DNA of 64,000 nucleotides from Actinopolymorpha rutila (GTDB lineage: Bacteria; Actinomycetota; Actinomycetes; Propionibacteriales; Actinopolymorphaceae): the NCBI RefSeq assembly GCF_013407855.1, contig NZ_JACBZH010000001.1:5022001-5086000 (forward strand). The letters are read 5' to 3'. How positions within the stretch are numbered: the first letter of the stretch is position 1; each line of letters starts with the position of its first letter. Under the pieces are notes generated by a model that worked only from the letters and a program-made list of their open reading frames with translations, was not told the DNA's origin and searched no databases. Shown one piece after another: positions 7,610 through 15,824 of this stretch. The translations under genes were made by a program, and so were the position numbers.

Positions 7610-8356
7610 TTACCCGGTCAACGGCACATCCCCCACCGAGGGTGAATATTTCGTGTCACCGGGCCGGTCGGCGATCGGGCCACCGGATGCCTCACCGTTC
7701 CCGGCCGGCAGGTCGTGCAGCCACCGCACCGCCGCCACCGGATCGCCGGCCCCGAAGACCAGCGAGCCCGGCACCACGCCGTCGGCACCGGCCCGCGCCA
7801 GGGCCGGGACGGTGTGCGTACGAATGCCGCCGTCGACCACGATCCGCGGCGTCGAGCCGTGAGGTCCGCCCTCCGGACGGGCGGCGACCAGGTCCTCGAC
7901 CCGGGCCGCCGTCGCCGGGTCCTGGTCGCACCCCTTCACCCCGACCACGGTGCCCATCACCAGCACCCGGTCGGTGTCGTCGAAGTGTGCGACGGCGTGC
8001 CCGGTGGGTTCGTGTGTCTCCAGTCCGAGCCCGGCCCGTACGCCGCGGGACCGAATGTTCCGCAGGGTCGTCCGAACGTCGGGGCAGGCGCCGGTGTGCA
8101 CCGTGATCAGGTCCGCACCGGCGTCGGCGAACCGGTCGATCCAGTCGTCGGGGCGGGCGACCATCAGGTGCACGTCGAGCAGTGCGTCGGTGCGGGCACG
8201 CAGCGCGGCCACCAGGTCGGGGCCGAAGAGCAGGTCCGGCACGGCGTGCCCGTCGAACACGTCGAGGTGGAACCCGTCGGCGACGCCGGTGAGCCGGTCG
8301 ACGGCGGTACCGAGGTCGAGCAGATCGGCGGACCAGAGCGAGACGTAGGCCTCCAC
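7610..8356 (-). CDS. Ribulose-phosphate 3-epimerase family protein (divergent)
   Basis: A 248-residue TIM barrel of the pentose/allulose-phosphate 3-epimerase family. The metal/catalytic strand appears as HLDVFDGHAVPD (His30, Asp32, Asp35) with DVHLMVARP and VVDGGI. The usual MTVxPGFGGQ loop is replaced by a different sequence (VMGTVVGVKGCDQ), so the substrate is probably not plain ribulose-5-phosphate. GTG start at 8356 with AAGGAG close by. It is divergent from a Gfo/Idh dehydrogenase, a TIM-barrel isomerase and a DeoR regulator, suggesting a dedicated sugar catabolic cluster. Confidence 0.8.
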   Translation of the reverse strand: MEAYVSLWSADLLDLGTAVDRLTGVADGFHLDVFDGHAVPDLLFGPDLVAALRARTDALLDVHLMVARPDDWIDRFADAGADLITVHTGACPDVRTTLRNIRSRGVRAGLGLETHEPTGHAVAHFDDTDRVLVMGTVVGVKGCDQDPATAARVEDLVAARPEGGPHGSTPRIVVDGGIRTHTVPALARAGADGVVPGSLVFGAGDPVAAVRWLHDLPAGNGEASGGPIADRPGDTKYSPSVGDVPLTG

Positions 8357-8456
8357 GGGAGCTCCTTCGGCGAGTGGCGAGTAGTGGAGCGAGGGAAGAG
8401 GGTCGGCTTCACCTCGTACGGCAGGGTCGTCATCGCCGGTGGTGGTCTTCGATTAG

Positions 8457-8478
8457 ACTCGTTTCGAGTACGCAAACG
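8457..8478. promoter_or_regulatory. Palindromic operator candidate in the divergent sugar promoter
   Basis: Two interlocked inverted repeats: ACTCG-TTT-CGAGT at 8457-8469, and CGTTT (8460-8464) with AAACG (8474-8478). They lie in the 159-base gap between the epimerase and dehydrogenase starts, 38 bases before the latter. The DeoR-type gene of the same operon is the natural candidate regulator (inference). Confidence 0.45.
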
Positions 8479-8515
8479 AAGCCGACCGAAGCGACCCGAA
8501 CCGAAGGGTACCCGG

Positions 8516-9604
8516 ATGACGAGCCCCGCCGCACCGCCGCCTCCACCCACGCCCGCATCCCCCTCCACCCCGCCGCTGCGGCTCGGGGTGATCGGCTGCG
8601 GCCGGATCAGCCAGGCCGTCCACCTGCCCGCGATCGCCAAGACCGACGCGTTCACCCTGGTCGGCGTCGGCGACACCAGCCCGCGCCTGGCGCAGGGGGT
8701 GGCGGCGAAGTACGCCGTGCCCGCCTTCGCCACCGTCGAGGACCTGCTCGACCAGGCGCGCCCGGACGCGGTGCTGGTCGCCGTACCCGACCGGTTCCAC
8801 CAGCCCGTCGTCACCGCCGCGCTGAACGCCGGCGCGCACGTCCTGGTGGAGAAGCCCGCGGCGGCCACCAGTGCCCAGGCCGCGGAGCTCGCCGACCTGG
8901 CCGACACCAGGGGGCTCAAGCTGCAGGTCGGCGCGATGCGGCGGCACGACCCGGGGATCGCGTACGCCCGAGCGGCCGTACCCCGGCTCGGCACCCTGCT
9001 CAGCGTCAGCAGCTGGTACCGCATCCAGTCCCGGCTGCGTCCCCCGACGGAGGCGGCGTTGTTCCCCGCCATGGTCGTGGACGAGGACGTACGCCGGACC
9101 GAGGCGGGGTTCAAGTCCGACCGGGCGCACTACCTGCTGAACACCCACGGGGCACACGTCTTCGACGCCCTCGCCAACCTCGTCGGGGCGCCGTCCACGG
9201 TGCGGGCGCAGTTCGCCGGCCACGGGCGCGACTGCAGCTGGCACGGGACCGGACGGCTGCCCGACGGCGGGCTGGCGTCGTTCGAGATCAGCGCCGACAT
9301 CCACGCGGACTACGCCGAGGGCATGGACATCCACGGCGAGTACGGCCAGGTCAGCATCCGGTCGACGTTCCCGTTCTTCCGCCGGGCCAGCACCGTCCGG
9401 GTCCACCTGGAACGCGACGGCGAGACCCGCAGCCCGGTGTTCGGGGCCGCCGATCCGTACCAGCTGCAGCTGGAGGCGTTCGCCGCGGCGATCGCGACGG
9501 ACGGACCGGCCAACCCCTCCGGCGCGGACGGCGTGACCGCGCTGCGGCTGATCGAGGCGGTCCGGGACAGCGCCGCTGCCGACGGCAAGGAGGTGGCCCC
9601 ATGA
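8516..9604 (+). CDS. Gfo/Idh/MocA-family NAD(P)-dependent oxidoreductase
   Basis: A 362-residue sugar or polyol dehydrogenase. A Pro-rich leader of about 20 residues precedes the Rossmann motif GVIGCGRIS (24-32); the family EKPAA motif is near residue 112, followed by the alpha/beta substrate domain with the YLLNTHGAHVFDAL segment. First gene of a three-gene operon; its TGA overlaps the next ATG by 4 bases. The ATG at 8516 lies shortly after a palindromic site. The Pro-rich leader may be dispensable, so a later start cannot be excluded. Substrate unknown. Confidence 0.88.
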   Translation: MTSPAAPPPPPTPASPSTPPLRLGVIGCGRISQAVHLPAIAKTDAFTLVGVGDTSPRLAQGVAAKYAVPAFATVEDLLDQARPDAVLVAVPDRFHQPVVTAALNAGAHVLVEKPAAATSAQAAELADLADTRGLKLQVGAMRRHDPGIAYARAAVPRLGTLLSVSSWYRIQSRLRPPTEAALFPAMVVDEDVRRTEAGFKSDRAHYLLNTHGAHVFDALANLVGAPSTVRAQFAGHGRDCSWHGTGRLPDGGLASFEISADIHADYAEGMDIHGEYGQVSIRSTFPFFRRASTVRVHLERDGETRSPVFGAADPYQLQLEAFAAAIATDGPANPSGADGVTALRLIEAVRDSAAADGKEVAP

Positions 9605-10500
9605 GCGACCCCGGGAGCAAACCCGTGGCCACTCCCGCGAACGAGCCGGCCGAGCTGGGCATCTTCGCGCGGATCTTCCCGCGGCCGACCGCGGCCGAGG
9701 TCGCCGCCGCCGTCGCCGCGAACGGCTTCACCGCGACCCAGCTCAACCTCTCCGCGGTCGGCCGGCCGACCATCCCCGACCCGCCGACCGACCCCACGCA
9801 TCCGGACGGCCCGCTCGACCACCCGCGGGTCGGGACCGACTTCGCCGCCGCGGGCGTCCGGATCTGGGGCGTGTCCGCGACGTACAACACGATCCATCCC
9901 GACCTCGCCCTCCGGCGCCGGCAGACCGCCGCCGCGGCCGCGTTCATTCCGTACGCCGCCCAACTCGGCGCGGAGGTGGTGACCCTGTGCACCGGCACCC
10001 GCGACCCCGGCGACATCTGGAGGCAGCACCCGGGCAACGACGAGCCGGCGGCCTGGCACGACCTGCGGGAGACGCTCGACGTGCTGCTGCCCGCCGCGGA
10101 GCAGGCCGGCGTCCGGCTCGGTGTGGAACCCGAACCCGGCAACGTCGTCACCGACGCCGCCCGGGCCCGTCGGCTGCTCACCGAGCTCGACTCCGACGCC
10201 CACCTCGTCGGCATCGTGCTCGACCCGGCGAACCTCCTCGACCCGGTCACGGCCGGTGACCAGAAGCGCATCCTCACCGCCGCGTTCGGCACCCTCGGCG
10301 ACTCGATGGTGTGCCTGCACGCCAAGGACGTGGTGACCGCGGGCTACGCCGCCGCGGGCTCCGGGCTGCTCGACTACGACCTGGTGCTCGCGCTGCACGC
10401 GGCCCTCCCCCACCGGGTGCCGGTCATCGTCCAGGACGCCACCGAGGACGACGTGCCGCGGGTACGCGACTTCCTGCGCGCCCACGAGCCGGTTCGATGA
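9601..10500 (+). CDS. Sugar phosphate isomerase/epimerase (xylose isomerase-like TIM barrel)
   Basis: A 299-residue AP-endonuclease-2/xylose-isomerase-like TIM barrel (IolE/IolH type). Visible metal-site strands are VVTLCTGTRDP, the GVEPEPGNV strand with its glutamate, VGIVLDPANLLDP and VCLHAKDV. These enzymes act on inositol- or ketose-derived intermediates. It overlaps both neighbours by 4 bases (ATGA), so dehydrogenase, isomerase and regulator are made together. The exact reaction cannot be read from sequence. Confidence 0.86.
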   Translation: MSDPGSKPVATPANEPAELGIFARIFPRPTAAEVAAAVAANGFTATQLNLSAVGRPTIPDPPTDPTHPDGPLDHPRVGTDFAAAGVRIWGVSATYNTIHPDLALRRRQTAAAAAFIPYAAQLGAEVVTLCTGTRDPGDIWRQHPGNDEPAAWHDLRETLDVLLPAAEQAGVRLGVEPEPGNVVTDAARARRLLTELDSDAHLVGIVLDPANLLDPVTAGDQKRILTAAFGTLGDSMVCLHAKDVVTAGYAAAGSGLLDYDLVLALHAALPHRVPVIVQDATEDDVPRVRDFLRAHEPVR

Positions 10501-11321
10501 CCGGTACCGGCAGCAGGGCGTTCACCGAGGAACGCCGCACCCGGATCCTGGAGCTGGTCGAGTCGCGCGGCCGGGTGCGGGTCGCCGAGCTCGCCGAGCT
10601 CCTCGGGGTCGCCGAACCCACCGTCCGCAAGGACATCGCCGACCTGGACCGCCAGCACCTGCTCCGGCGTACGCACGGCGGCGCGCTCGCGATCCGCCCG
10701 ACGTACGACCCGGAGCTGGCCACCAGAGCTCGGCACAACGTCGAGGGCAAGCGGGCCATCGCGAAGGCGTGCCTGGCCCGGATCGCCGACGGCGACGCGG
10801 TCTACCTCGACAGCGGCACCACGATCCTGGCACTCACCGAGGAGCTGCGGCTGGCGCTCACCGGACCGGCCGGCGGGCGGGGCGAGCCGGCCGAGGGCCG
10901 CCATCCGCGGCAGGTGAACGTGCTCACCAACGCGGTCGGCGTGGCGCAGGTGCTGGCCGACGTACCCACCGTCCGGCACACCGTGCTCGGTGGGCAGTAC
11001 CGCACGCTCGGCGGCTGCTTCGTCGGCCCGCTCGCTCTGGAGGCGGTGCGGCAGTTCACCGTCAACACCGCGTTCGTCGGGGTCACCGGGCTGTCCACGG
11101 TCGGGTTCACCGTGTCCGACGTCGCCGAGGCCGAGCTGAAGAACGCGGTGATGGACCAGGCCCGCCGGGTGGTCGTGGTGATGGACCACACCAAGGTCGG
11201 CGCGCACGACTTCCGGAAGGTCTGCGACCTGGACCGGGTGGACGCGATCGTCACCGACCGGCACCACGACGACCTCGCCCGGCAGTGCGCCGACGCCGGC
11301 GTCGAGCTCGTCGTCGCCTGA
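10497..11321 (+). CDS. DeoR-family transcriptional regulator
   Basis: A 274-residue sugar-responsive repressor. The N-terminal winged helix (about 10-60: RRTRILELVESRGRVRVAEL then EPTVRKDIADLD) is DeoR-type; the C-terminal sensor has GDAVYLDSGTT and NVLTNAV as in sugar-phosphate-binding DeoR proteins. A short Gly/Pro/Arg-rich insertion near residue 125 is unusual. Last gene of the coupled operon; likely autoregulates the cluster through the palindrome at 8457-8478 (inference). Confidence 0.9.
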   Translation: MTGTGSRAFTEERRTRILELVESRGRVRVAELAELLGVAEPTVRKDIADLDRQHLLRRTHGGALAIRPTYDPELATRARHNVEGKRAIAKACLARIADGDAVYLDSGTTILALTEELRLALTGPAGGRGEPAEGRHPRQVNVLTNAVGVAQVLADVPTVRHTVLGGQYRTLGGCFVGPLALEAVRQFTVNTAFVGVTGLSTVGFTVSDVAEAELKNAVMDQARRVVVVMDHTKVGAHDFRKVCDLDRVDAIVTDRHHDDLARQCADAGVELVVA

Positions 11322-11370
11322 CGGAGCGCTCGCTCGCCGGTCACGTCGGTTGCCGGCACGCCGGTCGCCG

Positions 11371-11393
11371 GTTGTCGGCAAGTCGCCGACAAC
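11371..11393 (+). terminator. Hairpin after the DeoR operon
   Basis: GTTGTCGGC (11371-11379) and GCCGACAAC (11385-11393) form a perfect 9-bp stem with a 5-base loop, 50 bases after the stop and between convergent genes. No T-tract follows. Confidence 0.5.
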
Positions 11394-11453
11394 CCATCGA
11401 CGTAAGGTCCCGACGGGGCTAGCATCATTTTCGAGCCGGACGCTTAGTTCGGC

Positions 11454-12221
11454 TCACCAAACTACCGGCGCGGCCGCCCGTACTCCTTCCGGGCCGGCCG
11501 CGCCGATCGTCGTGGCGACAGAGCCGCTGATGCGGTCCACGAGCGCGGTCACGGGTGCCACGTGGGCGTACAACCCGGCGAACGTCACCACCACCATCGC
11601 CAACGCGAGCAGGTGCTCGTACCACCGGCCGGTGGTCAGCAGACCTCTCCCCATCCGGTTGGGCCGTCCGTCCAGCCAGCTGAACGGCTTGGGGATCGAC
11701 CCGACGGTGAGCGCGTCCGCCCCGATGTGCACCAGCACACCGACCATGGCGGCGAACGGCAGCCAGCTCGCGTCGGCCGCCGCTCCGTTGCGCACCAGCC
11801 ACCAGCCGGCCCCGGCGGAGACCAGCAGGTTGATCGGCCAGGACTTCTCGTACTGACCGGGAATCACGAAGTGGCACGCCCGCAGTGCCAACCCGACGGC
11901 CAGGGCGAGTACTGCCATCAGGGCCCACTGGTTCAGTCCGGCGAGGAAGACCAGCAGCGCCCAGAACAGCGGCGCGACGACGAAGTCGTGGGTCCCGCCG
12001 CGATGTCCGCGGCCGAGCCAGCAGACGACGACACCGAGGGCGCGGGACAACGGGCCCCACATCCGGGTCACGGTCGAGGAGTGGTGGTCCAGGTCGGGAA
12101 GAAGTGCCATGCCACCGCAGCAGGCGACCCAGGCGAGCTGACCGGCCATCCGGTCGAGGGGTACCAGCGGCAGGGCCACGGCACCGACGGCCATCCCACA
12201 GACGGCGTGCGTATGTCCCAT
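11454..12221 (-). CDS. YdjM-like membrane-bound metal-dependent hydrolase
   Basis: A 255-residue integral membrane protein with about five hydrophobic segments. The family core is visible as MGHTHAVCGMAVGA at the start, ALLPDLDHHSSTV, GHRGGTHDF and HIGADALT, i.e. clustered His/Asp like the YdjM/DUF457 'LexA-binding, inner membrane-associated putative hydrolase' family. Function is not established. The ATG at 12221 fits this conserved N-terminus; the longer frame upstream runs into the GGDEF gene. It begins 16 bases after the GGDEF stop, so the two may be co-transcribed. Confidence 0.8.
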   Translation of the reverse strand: MGHTHAVCGMAVGAVALPLVPLDRMAGQLAWVACCGGMALLPDLDHHSSTVTRMWGPLSRALGVVVCWLGRGHRGGTHDFVVAPLFWALLVFLAGLNQWALMAVLALAVGLALRACHFVIPGQYEKSWPINLLVSAGAGWWLVRNGAAADASWLPFAAMVGVLVHIGADALTVGSIPKPFSWLDGRPNRMGRGLLTTGRWYEHLLALAMVVVTFAGLYAHVAPVTALVDRISGSVATTIGAAGPEGVRAAAPVVW

Positions 12222-12237
12222 CACCGCCGAAACGATC

Positions 12238-14073
12238 TCACTGCCGCAGCGACGCACCCGCACTGGGTCGAGGCCGAAGATCGTCCACGGAGTCCACCGC
12301 GTCCACGGCGTCCACCGCCGAGCCCGCCGCGGGCGCCACCGTGGGCGACACCGTCCGCGGACCGCCCGCACGGCCCCGGTGACCGGGGCCGCCCAACGCG
12401 ACGACGTTGCCCGCGGCGGGTGCCTGCTGGGCCGCGGGGACATGCTCCGCGGGCGCCTGCTGGGCCGCGGGTGCGTGCTCACGTACGACGACGGAGCCGG
12501 GGTCCAGCGCGGCCGGCCGTTCTTGGTCGGCCGGGCGTTCGTGGTCGGCCGGGCGGTCGCCGTCGGGAGCGTGGATGGCGTCGGTGCCGGGTGCGTCGAC
12601 GCCGCCGTAGGTGTGCAGCAGCTTCACGCGGTACATCGCCTGGTCGGCCGTACGCAGCAGCTCGTCCACGCTGGCCGTCCCTGCCGTGGCCGCGCCGAGC
12701 CCGATGCTGACCGCGACCTGGACCTCGCGCTGGCCGAACCGGACCGGGCGGCGGACGTCCGCGGCCAGCCGGCGGGCCAGAACGGCCGCCTCCTCCTCGG
12801 TCGTGTCGCGCAGGGCGAGGACGAACTCGTCGCCGCCGATCCGTGCCACCACGTCGTGCTTGCGGACGAGCGCCCGCAACCGCCGCGCCACCTCGACCAG
12901 CACCACGTCGCCGACCTCGTGCCCGTGCTGGTCGTTGATGTGCTTGAACCGGTCGATGTCGCAGAACAGCACGCACACGTCGCGGCGCTCGGCGACCAGC
13001 TGGTGCAGCCGGGACCGCAGCTCGACGCGGTTGGACAGCCCGGTCAGCGGGTCGTGGGCGGCGAGGTGGGCCAGCTGTTCCTCACGGTCGTGGCGCTCAC
13101 TGACGTCCTCCAGGTGGACGAGCTTGAAGTCGGGTACGCCGGTGGGGTCGACCACCACCGAGCAGTTGGTGGACACCCAGACCACCCGGCCGTCGCGCCG
13201 CACCATCCGCAGGTCGCCGCGGTAGGTGCGGCGGGCGTTGGACCACAGGTGCCGGTCCTTCGGATGGGTGACCTCGGCCAGCCCGCGCCGGCGCAGCTCC
13301 TCGTCGGAGTAGTCGAGCATGTGGCACAGCGCGGTGTTCACCCGGCGCAGCACGCCCTCGTCCGCGGGGGCCAGGCTGACCACGGCCATCCCGCTCGGAG
13401 CGCTCTCGAAGACCTGCCGGAAGCTCTCCTCGCTGGCCTGCAGCGCCCGGTGCTCCTGCTCCAGCCGCTCCATCGTGGTCAACACCTCGGAGTGCAGCCG
13501 GGCGTTGTCGACAGCGACGGCGGCCTGGGCGGCGAACATCTCCAGCAGCTCCCGCTGCAGCTCACCGGGGACCCGGCCGTCCGTGGGCAGGTCGACGCTG
13601 AGGACGCCGACCAGCTCACCGTCCGGCGCGTACAGCGGGGCGACGAGAGCGTCCTCGGGGTGCCAGGCACCGGGCGTCTCCTCCGCGCCGGCTCCGTCGG
13701 AGACCCAGACCGGCACCTCCGACGGCACCTCGACGCCGTGGGGGACGAATCGCAGGGTGCCCCACGGCACGGCCGAGGCGAGCAGGTCCTCCCACGCGTC
13801 GCGCGGGCCGCTCTGACCCTCCAGCGCCGCGCGGACGTCGGGCGGCCCGGCCACCGCCGCGACCCGCAGGCTGTCGTCGTGGACGACGTTGATGGCGGCC
13901 ACCCCGAAACCGAGGCTGCTCACCACGCTGTCCACCAGGAACTGCAGGGTCGCGGACAGGTCACGGGCCGAGCTGAGCTCCCGGCTGACCCGATGCAGCA
14001 TCCTGAACGCGTCGAGTCGTTGCCGCAGGCCGTGCTCCTCGTCCACAGCGCCCCCACGCGGTCGTTCGATCAC
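12238..14073 (-). CDS. GAF-PAS-GGDEF diguanylate cyclase
   Basis: A 611-residue protein predicted to make cyclic-di-GMP. Order: short helical start, GAF domain (about 25-190, ending AAQAAVAVDNARLHSE), PAS domain (about 215-330, FRQVFESAPSGMAVV...VSERHDREEQLA), GGDEF domain (about 335-495). The active site is intact (RIGGDEFVLA) and an RxxD inhibitory site (RKHD) lies five residues before it, so product feedback is likely. The last roughly 115 residues are low-complexity, with repeats such as ERPAD and APAAQQ. No transmembrane segment is visible, so it probably senses a cytoplasmic cue. A perfect 16-bp hairpin lies 45 bases upstream of the start. Confidence 0.93.
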   Translation of the reverse strand: MIERPRGGAVDEEHGLRQRLDAFRMLHRVSRELSSARDLSATLQFLVDSVVSSLGFGVAAINVVHDDSLRVAAVAGPPDVRAALEGQSGPRDAWEDLLASAVPWGTLRFVPHGVEVPSEVPVWVSDGAGAEETPGAWHPEDALVAPLYAPDGELVGVLSVDLPTDGRVPGELQRELLEMFAAQAAVAVDNARLHSEVLTTMERLEQEHRALQASEESFRQVFESAPSGMAVVSLAPADEGVLRRVNTALCHMLDYSDEELRRRGLAEVTHPKDRHLWSNARRTYRGDLRMVRRDGRVVWVSTNCSVVVDPTGVPDFKLVHLEDVSERHDREEQLAHLAAHDPLTGLSNRVELRSRLHQLVAERRDVCVLFCDIDRFKHINDQHGHEVGDVVLVEVARRLRALVRKHDVVARIGGDEFVLALRDTTEEEAAVLARRLAADVRRPVRFGQREVQVAVSIGLGAATAGTASVDELLRTADQAMYRVKLLHTYGGVDAPGTDAIHAPDGDRPADHERPADQERPAALDPGSVVVREHAPAAQQAPAEHVPAAQQAPAAGNVVALGGPGHRGRAGGPRTVSPTVAPAAGSAVDAVDAVDSVDDLRPRPSAGASLRQ

Positions 14074-14118
14074 TGGAGGGAGCCTAGCCTGATCCGATCA
14101 CGTCGGCTCGGACGCAGT

Positions 14119-14159
14119 GTCCGGGATTGGGCCGCCTCCGTCCCGGCCCAATCCCGGAC
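14119..14159. repeat. Perfect 16-bp inverted repeat upstream of the GGDEF gene
   Basis: GTCCGGGATTGGGCCG (14119-14134) and CGGCCCAATCCCGGAC (14144-14159) are exact reverse complements with a 9-base loop. It lies in the 336-base gap between the GGDEF start and a small ORF, in the GGDEF 5' region. The rest of 14160-14409 shows no gene I can support. Confidence 0.85.
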
Positions 14160-14409
14160 CCGCTTGCTCCCCGCGCTGGTGCATGTCCGGGGACGTCCCG
14201 GCCGACTCCGGCCTTCCCCTGCGTCCCCGGACCGCGGGACCCCAGGCGTCCGCACGTGTGTCGCGCGCACGCGCGGGCCGAACCCCTCAACCGGCCCGCG
14301 CGCCGCGCGGTCGCCCCCCGACGGCTGCCCCGCTACAGGTGGTTCGGGGCGGGCGCGGGCACGGATTGGGCGGAATCAGGAGAAGTACGAAAAACTTCGG
14401 TCGCGCTTC

Positions 14410-14514
14410 CTAGGAACCGAGTTGGCCGCGCAGCACCGACCGGCCGGAGTGAGCCGGATTGCCGTCGTACGGCTCGGCGGAGACGTCGATCCCCGCGAAC
14501 CTGCTGACGTCCAT
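14410..14514 (-). CDS. Possible 34-residue small protein
   Basis: A short ORF giving MDVSRFAGIDVSAEPYDGNP then AHSGRSVLRGQLGS. Evidence that it is real: AGGAGAGGGA immediately before the ATG at 14514, and nearly all codons end in G or C as in the genes around it, unlike the flanking non-coding bases. It starts 70 bases after the TerC gene stop on the same strand, so it may share that transcript. No family recognised, no membrane segment or cysteine. Confidence 0.42.
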   Translation of the reverse strand: MDVSRFAGIDVSAEPYDGNPAHSGRSVLRGQLGS

Positions 14515-14583
14515 TCCCTCTCCTACGTCCACAGGAGCGACGGCGGATGCAGTTCGGCCCGACAATCGAGCCGACAATCGGCG

Positions 14584-15576
14584 TCAGTCGTTCCAGCGCG
14601 CGGGCTCGGGCTCGCGGGTTCGCGCCCGCGAGCCGGCCACGCTGGCGACGCTGGTCACGGTGAGCGTGGCCGCGATGAACGCCAGCGACGCCACGATCCC
14701 GATGTGCGGCAAGTGGACCGGGCCGATGTCGTTCAGCCCCTCGCTCTCCATCGCCTCCAGGATGAGCTTCACGCCGATGAAGCCGAGGACGACGGCCAGG
14801 CCGTAGCTCAGGTAGATCAGCCGGTCGAGCAGGCCGCCGAGCAGGAAGTACAGCTGGCGCAGCCCCATCAGCGCGAACGCGTTGGCGGTGAAGACCAGGA
14901 ACCCGGCCTGGGTCAGCCCGAAGATGGCGGGGATGGAGTCGAGGGCGAACACGACGTTGGCGGCGCCGATGGCGAGGACGACCACCACCATCGGGGTGAA
15001 CATCCGGCGGCCGTCGACCCGGGTGGTCAGCTTCGACCCGTCGTACTCACCGGACGTGGGCACCACCCGCCGCATCATCCGGACGAGCCGGCCGTTGTGG
15101 AAGTCGGCCTCCTCCTCCTCCTCGCCCTGCACGGCCAGCTTGATCGCGGTGTAGATGAGCAGCGCGCCGAAGATGTAGAAGACCCACTCGAACGCGTTCA
15201 CGGCGGCGGTGCCGGCGGCGATGAACGCCGCGCGCAGGACCAGTGAGATCGCGATGCCGATGAGCAGGACCTTGTGCTGGCTGACGGCGGGTACGGCGAA
15301 GCGCGACAGCAGGATGACGAAGACGAACAGGTTGTCCACGCTGAGGCTGTACTCGGTGATGTAGCCGGCGAGGAACTCTCCGGCCGGCCGGGACCCGGCG
15401 GTGAGCAGCAGGCCCAGGCAGAACGCGCCGGCGAGACCGACGTAGAGCAGGACCCACGCTGTCGCCTCGCGCATGCTCACCGTGTGCGGCCGGCGGTCGG
15501 CCCACACCAGGTCGGCGACGATGATCGCGGTGATCCCGAGAACGGTGATCACCCAGACCCACAACGGCACGTGCAC
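14584..15576 (-). CDS. TerC/Alx-family membrane protein (likely Mn2+ exporter)
   Basis: A 330-residue polytopic membrane protein with about nine hydrophobic segments. The TerC signature is present: EYSLSVDNLFVFVILL with acidic residues in the membrane, and VFALDSIPAIFGLT in the second half, the mirrored aspartate motif. A central acidic loop (GEEEEEADF) separates the halves. TerC/Alx proteins are tied to manganese efflux and to metallation of exported proteins; older annotation is tellurium resistance. GTG start at 15576 with GGAGGTG in front. The leader carries a manganese-type riboswitch, which strongly supports the metal role. Confidence 0.9.
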   Translation of the reverse strand: MHVPLWVWVITVLGITAIIVADLVWADRRPHTVSMREATAWVLLYVGLAGAFCLGLLLTAGSRPAGEFLAGYITEYSLSVDNLFVFVILLSRFAVPAVSQHKVLLIGIAISLVLRAAFIAAGTAAVNAFEWVFYIFGALLIYTAIKLAVQGEEEEEADFHNGRLVRMMRRVVPTSGEYDGSKLTTRVDGRRMFTPMVVVVLAIGAANVVFALDSIPAIFGLTQAGFLVFTANAFALMGLRQLYFLLGGLLDRLIYLSYGLAVVLGFIGVKLILEAMESEGLNDIGPVHLPHIGIVASLAFIAATLTVTSVASVAGSRARTREPEPARWND

Positions 15577-15581
15577 GCAAC

Positions 15582-15715
15582 ACCTCCGGCGATGGACGGA
15601 CGTCTACGCCGGAGGTCTCCTCCGCCCGGGCGCGCCGCGTCCGGACCGGTGGTCCCGGGCCGTCGTGGACGAGCCGTGATGACGACACCACCGCGTGGGA
15701 GTACTCCCCTCCAAC
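15582..15715 (-). promoter_or_regulatory. yybP-ykoY (Mn2+) riboswitch and RBS-masking platform
   Basis: On the minus strand the leader contains the 5' element GGGGAGTA (15709-15702), GTCGTCATCACG (15686-15675) and the 3' element GGAGACCTCC (15620-15611), the recurring blocks of actinobacterial yybP-ykoY RNAs before TerC genes. The 3' strand ACCTCCGGCG (15616-15607) is also a perfect 10-base complement of CGCCGGAGGT (15591-15582), which holds the ribosome binding site of the TerC gene. This suggests translational control: ligand-bound aptamer keeps the strand, free RNA masks the site. Confidence 0.72.
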
Positions 15716-15787
15716 TCAGCGAGAAGTGTAGTGGCGACGCAGCGAACCCGGACGAGCCCGAATGAGTGAGGTCTCCCCGAGGCGCGC

Positions 15788-15816
15788 TTGACGACTCTCG
15801 GGACGCGCGCTAAATA
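15788..15816 (+). promoter_or_regulatory. hsp20 promoter candidate
   Basis: TTGACG (15788-15793) and TAAATA (15811-15816) with a 17-base spacer. The -35 is good and the -10 weak. It immediately precedes the HAIR element, consistent with repression by HspR binding just downstream. Confidence 0.45.
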
Positions 15817-15824
15817 GGGAGCTA

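Noticed and set aside
5508..7862. 784-codon plus-strand frame beginning in tRNA-Thr
   Set aside because: Runs antisense through a tRNA, the GDPD gene and a small ORF; no protein family signal.
14408..14417. TTCCTAGGAA palindrome
   Set aside because: A 10-base palindrome is expected by chance at this scale, and it overlaps the stop codon of a likely small ORF.
12379..15246. 955-codon plus-strand frame over the GGDEF and TerC genes
   Set aside because: Crosses two unrelated real minus-strand genes and the intergenic hairpin; composition is that of antisense high-GC DNA.
14584..15576. Tellurite resistance determinant
   Set aside because: No other ter genes are present and the leader carries a manganese-type riboswitch, which points to metal homeostasis.
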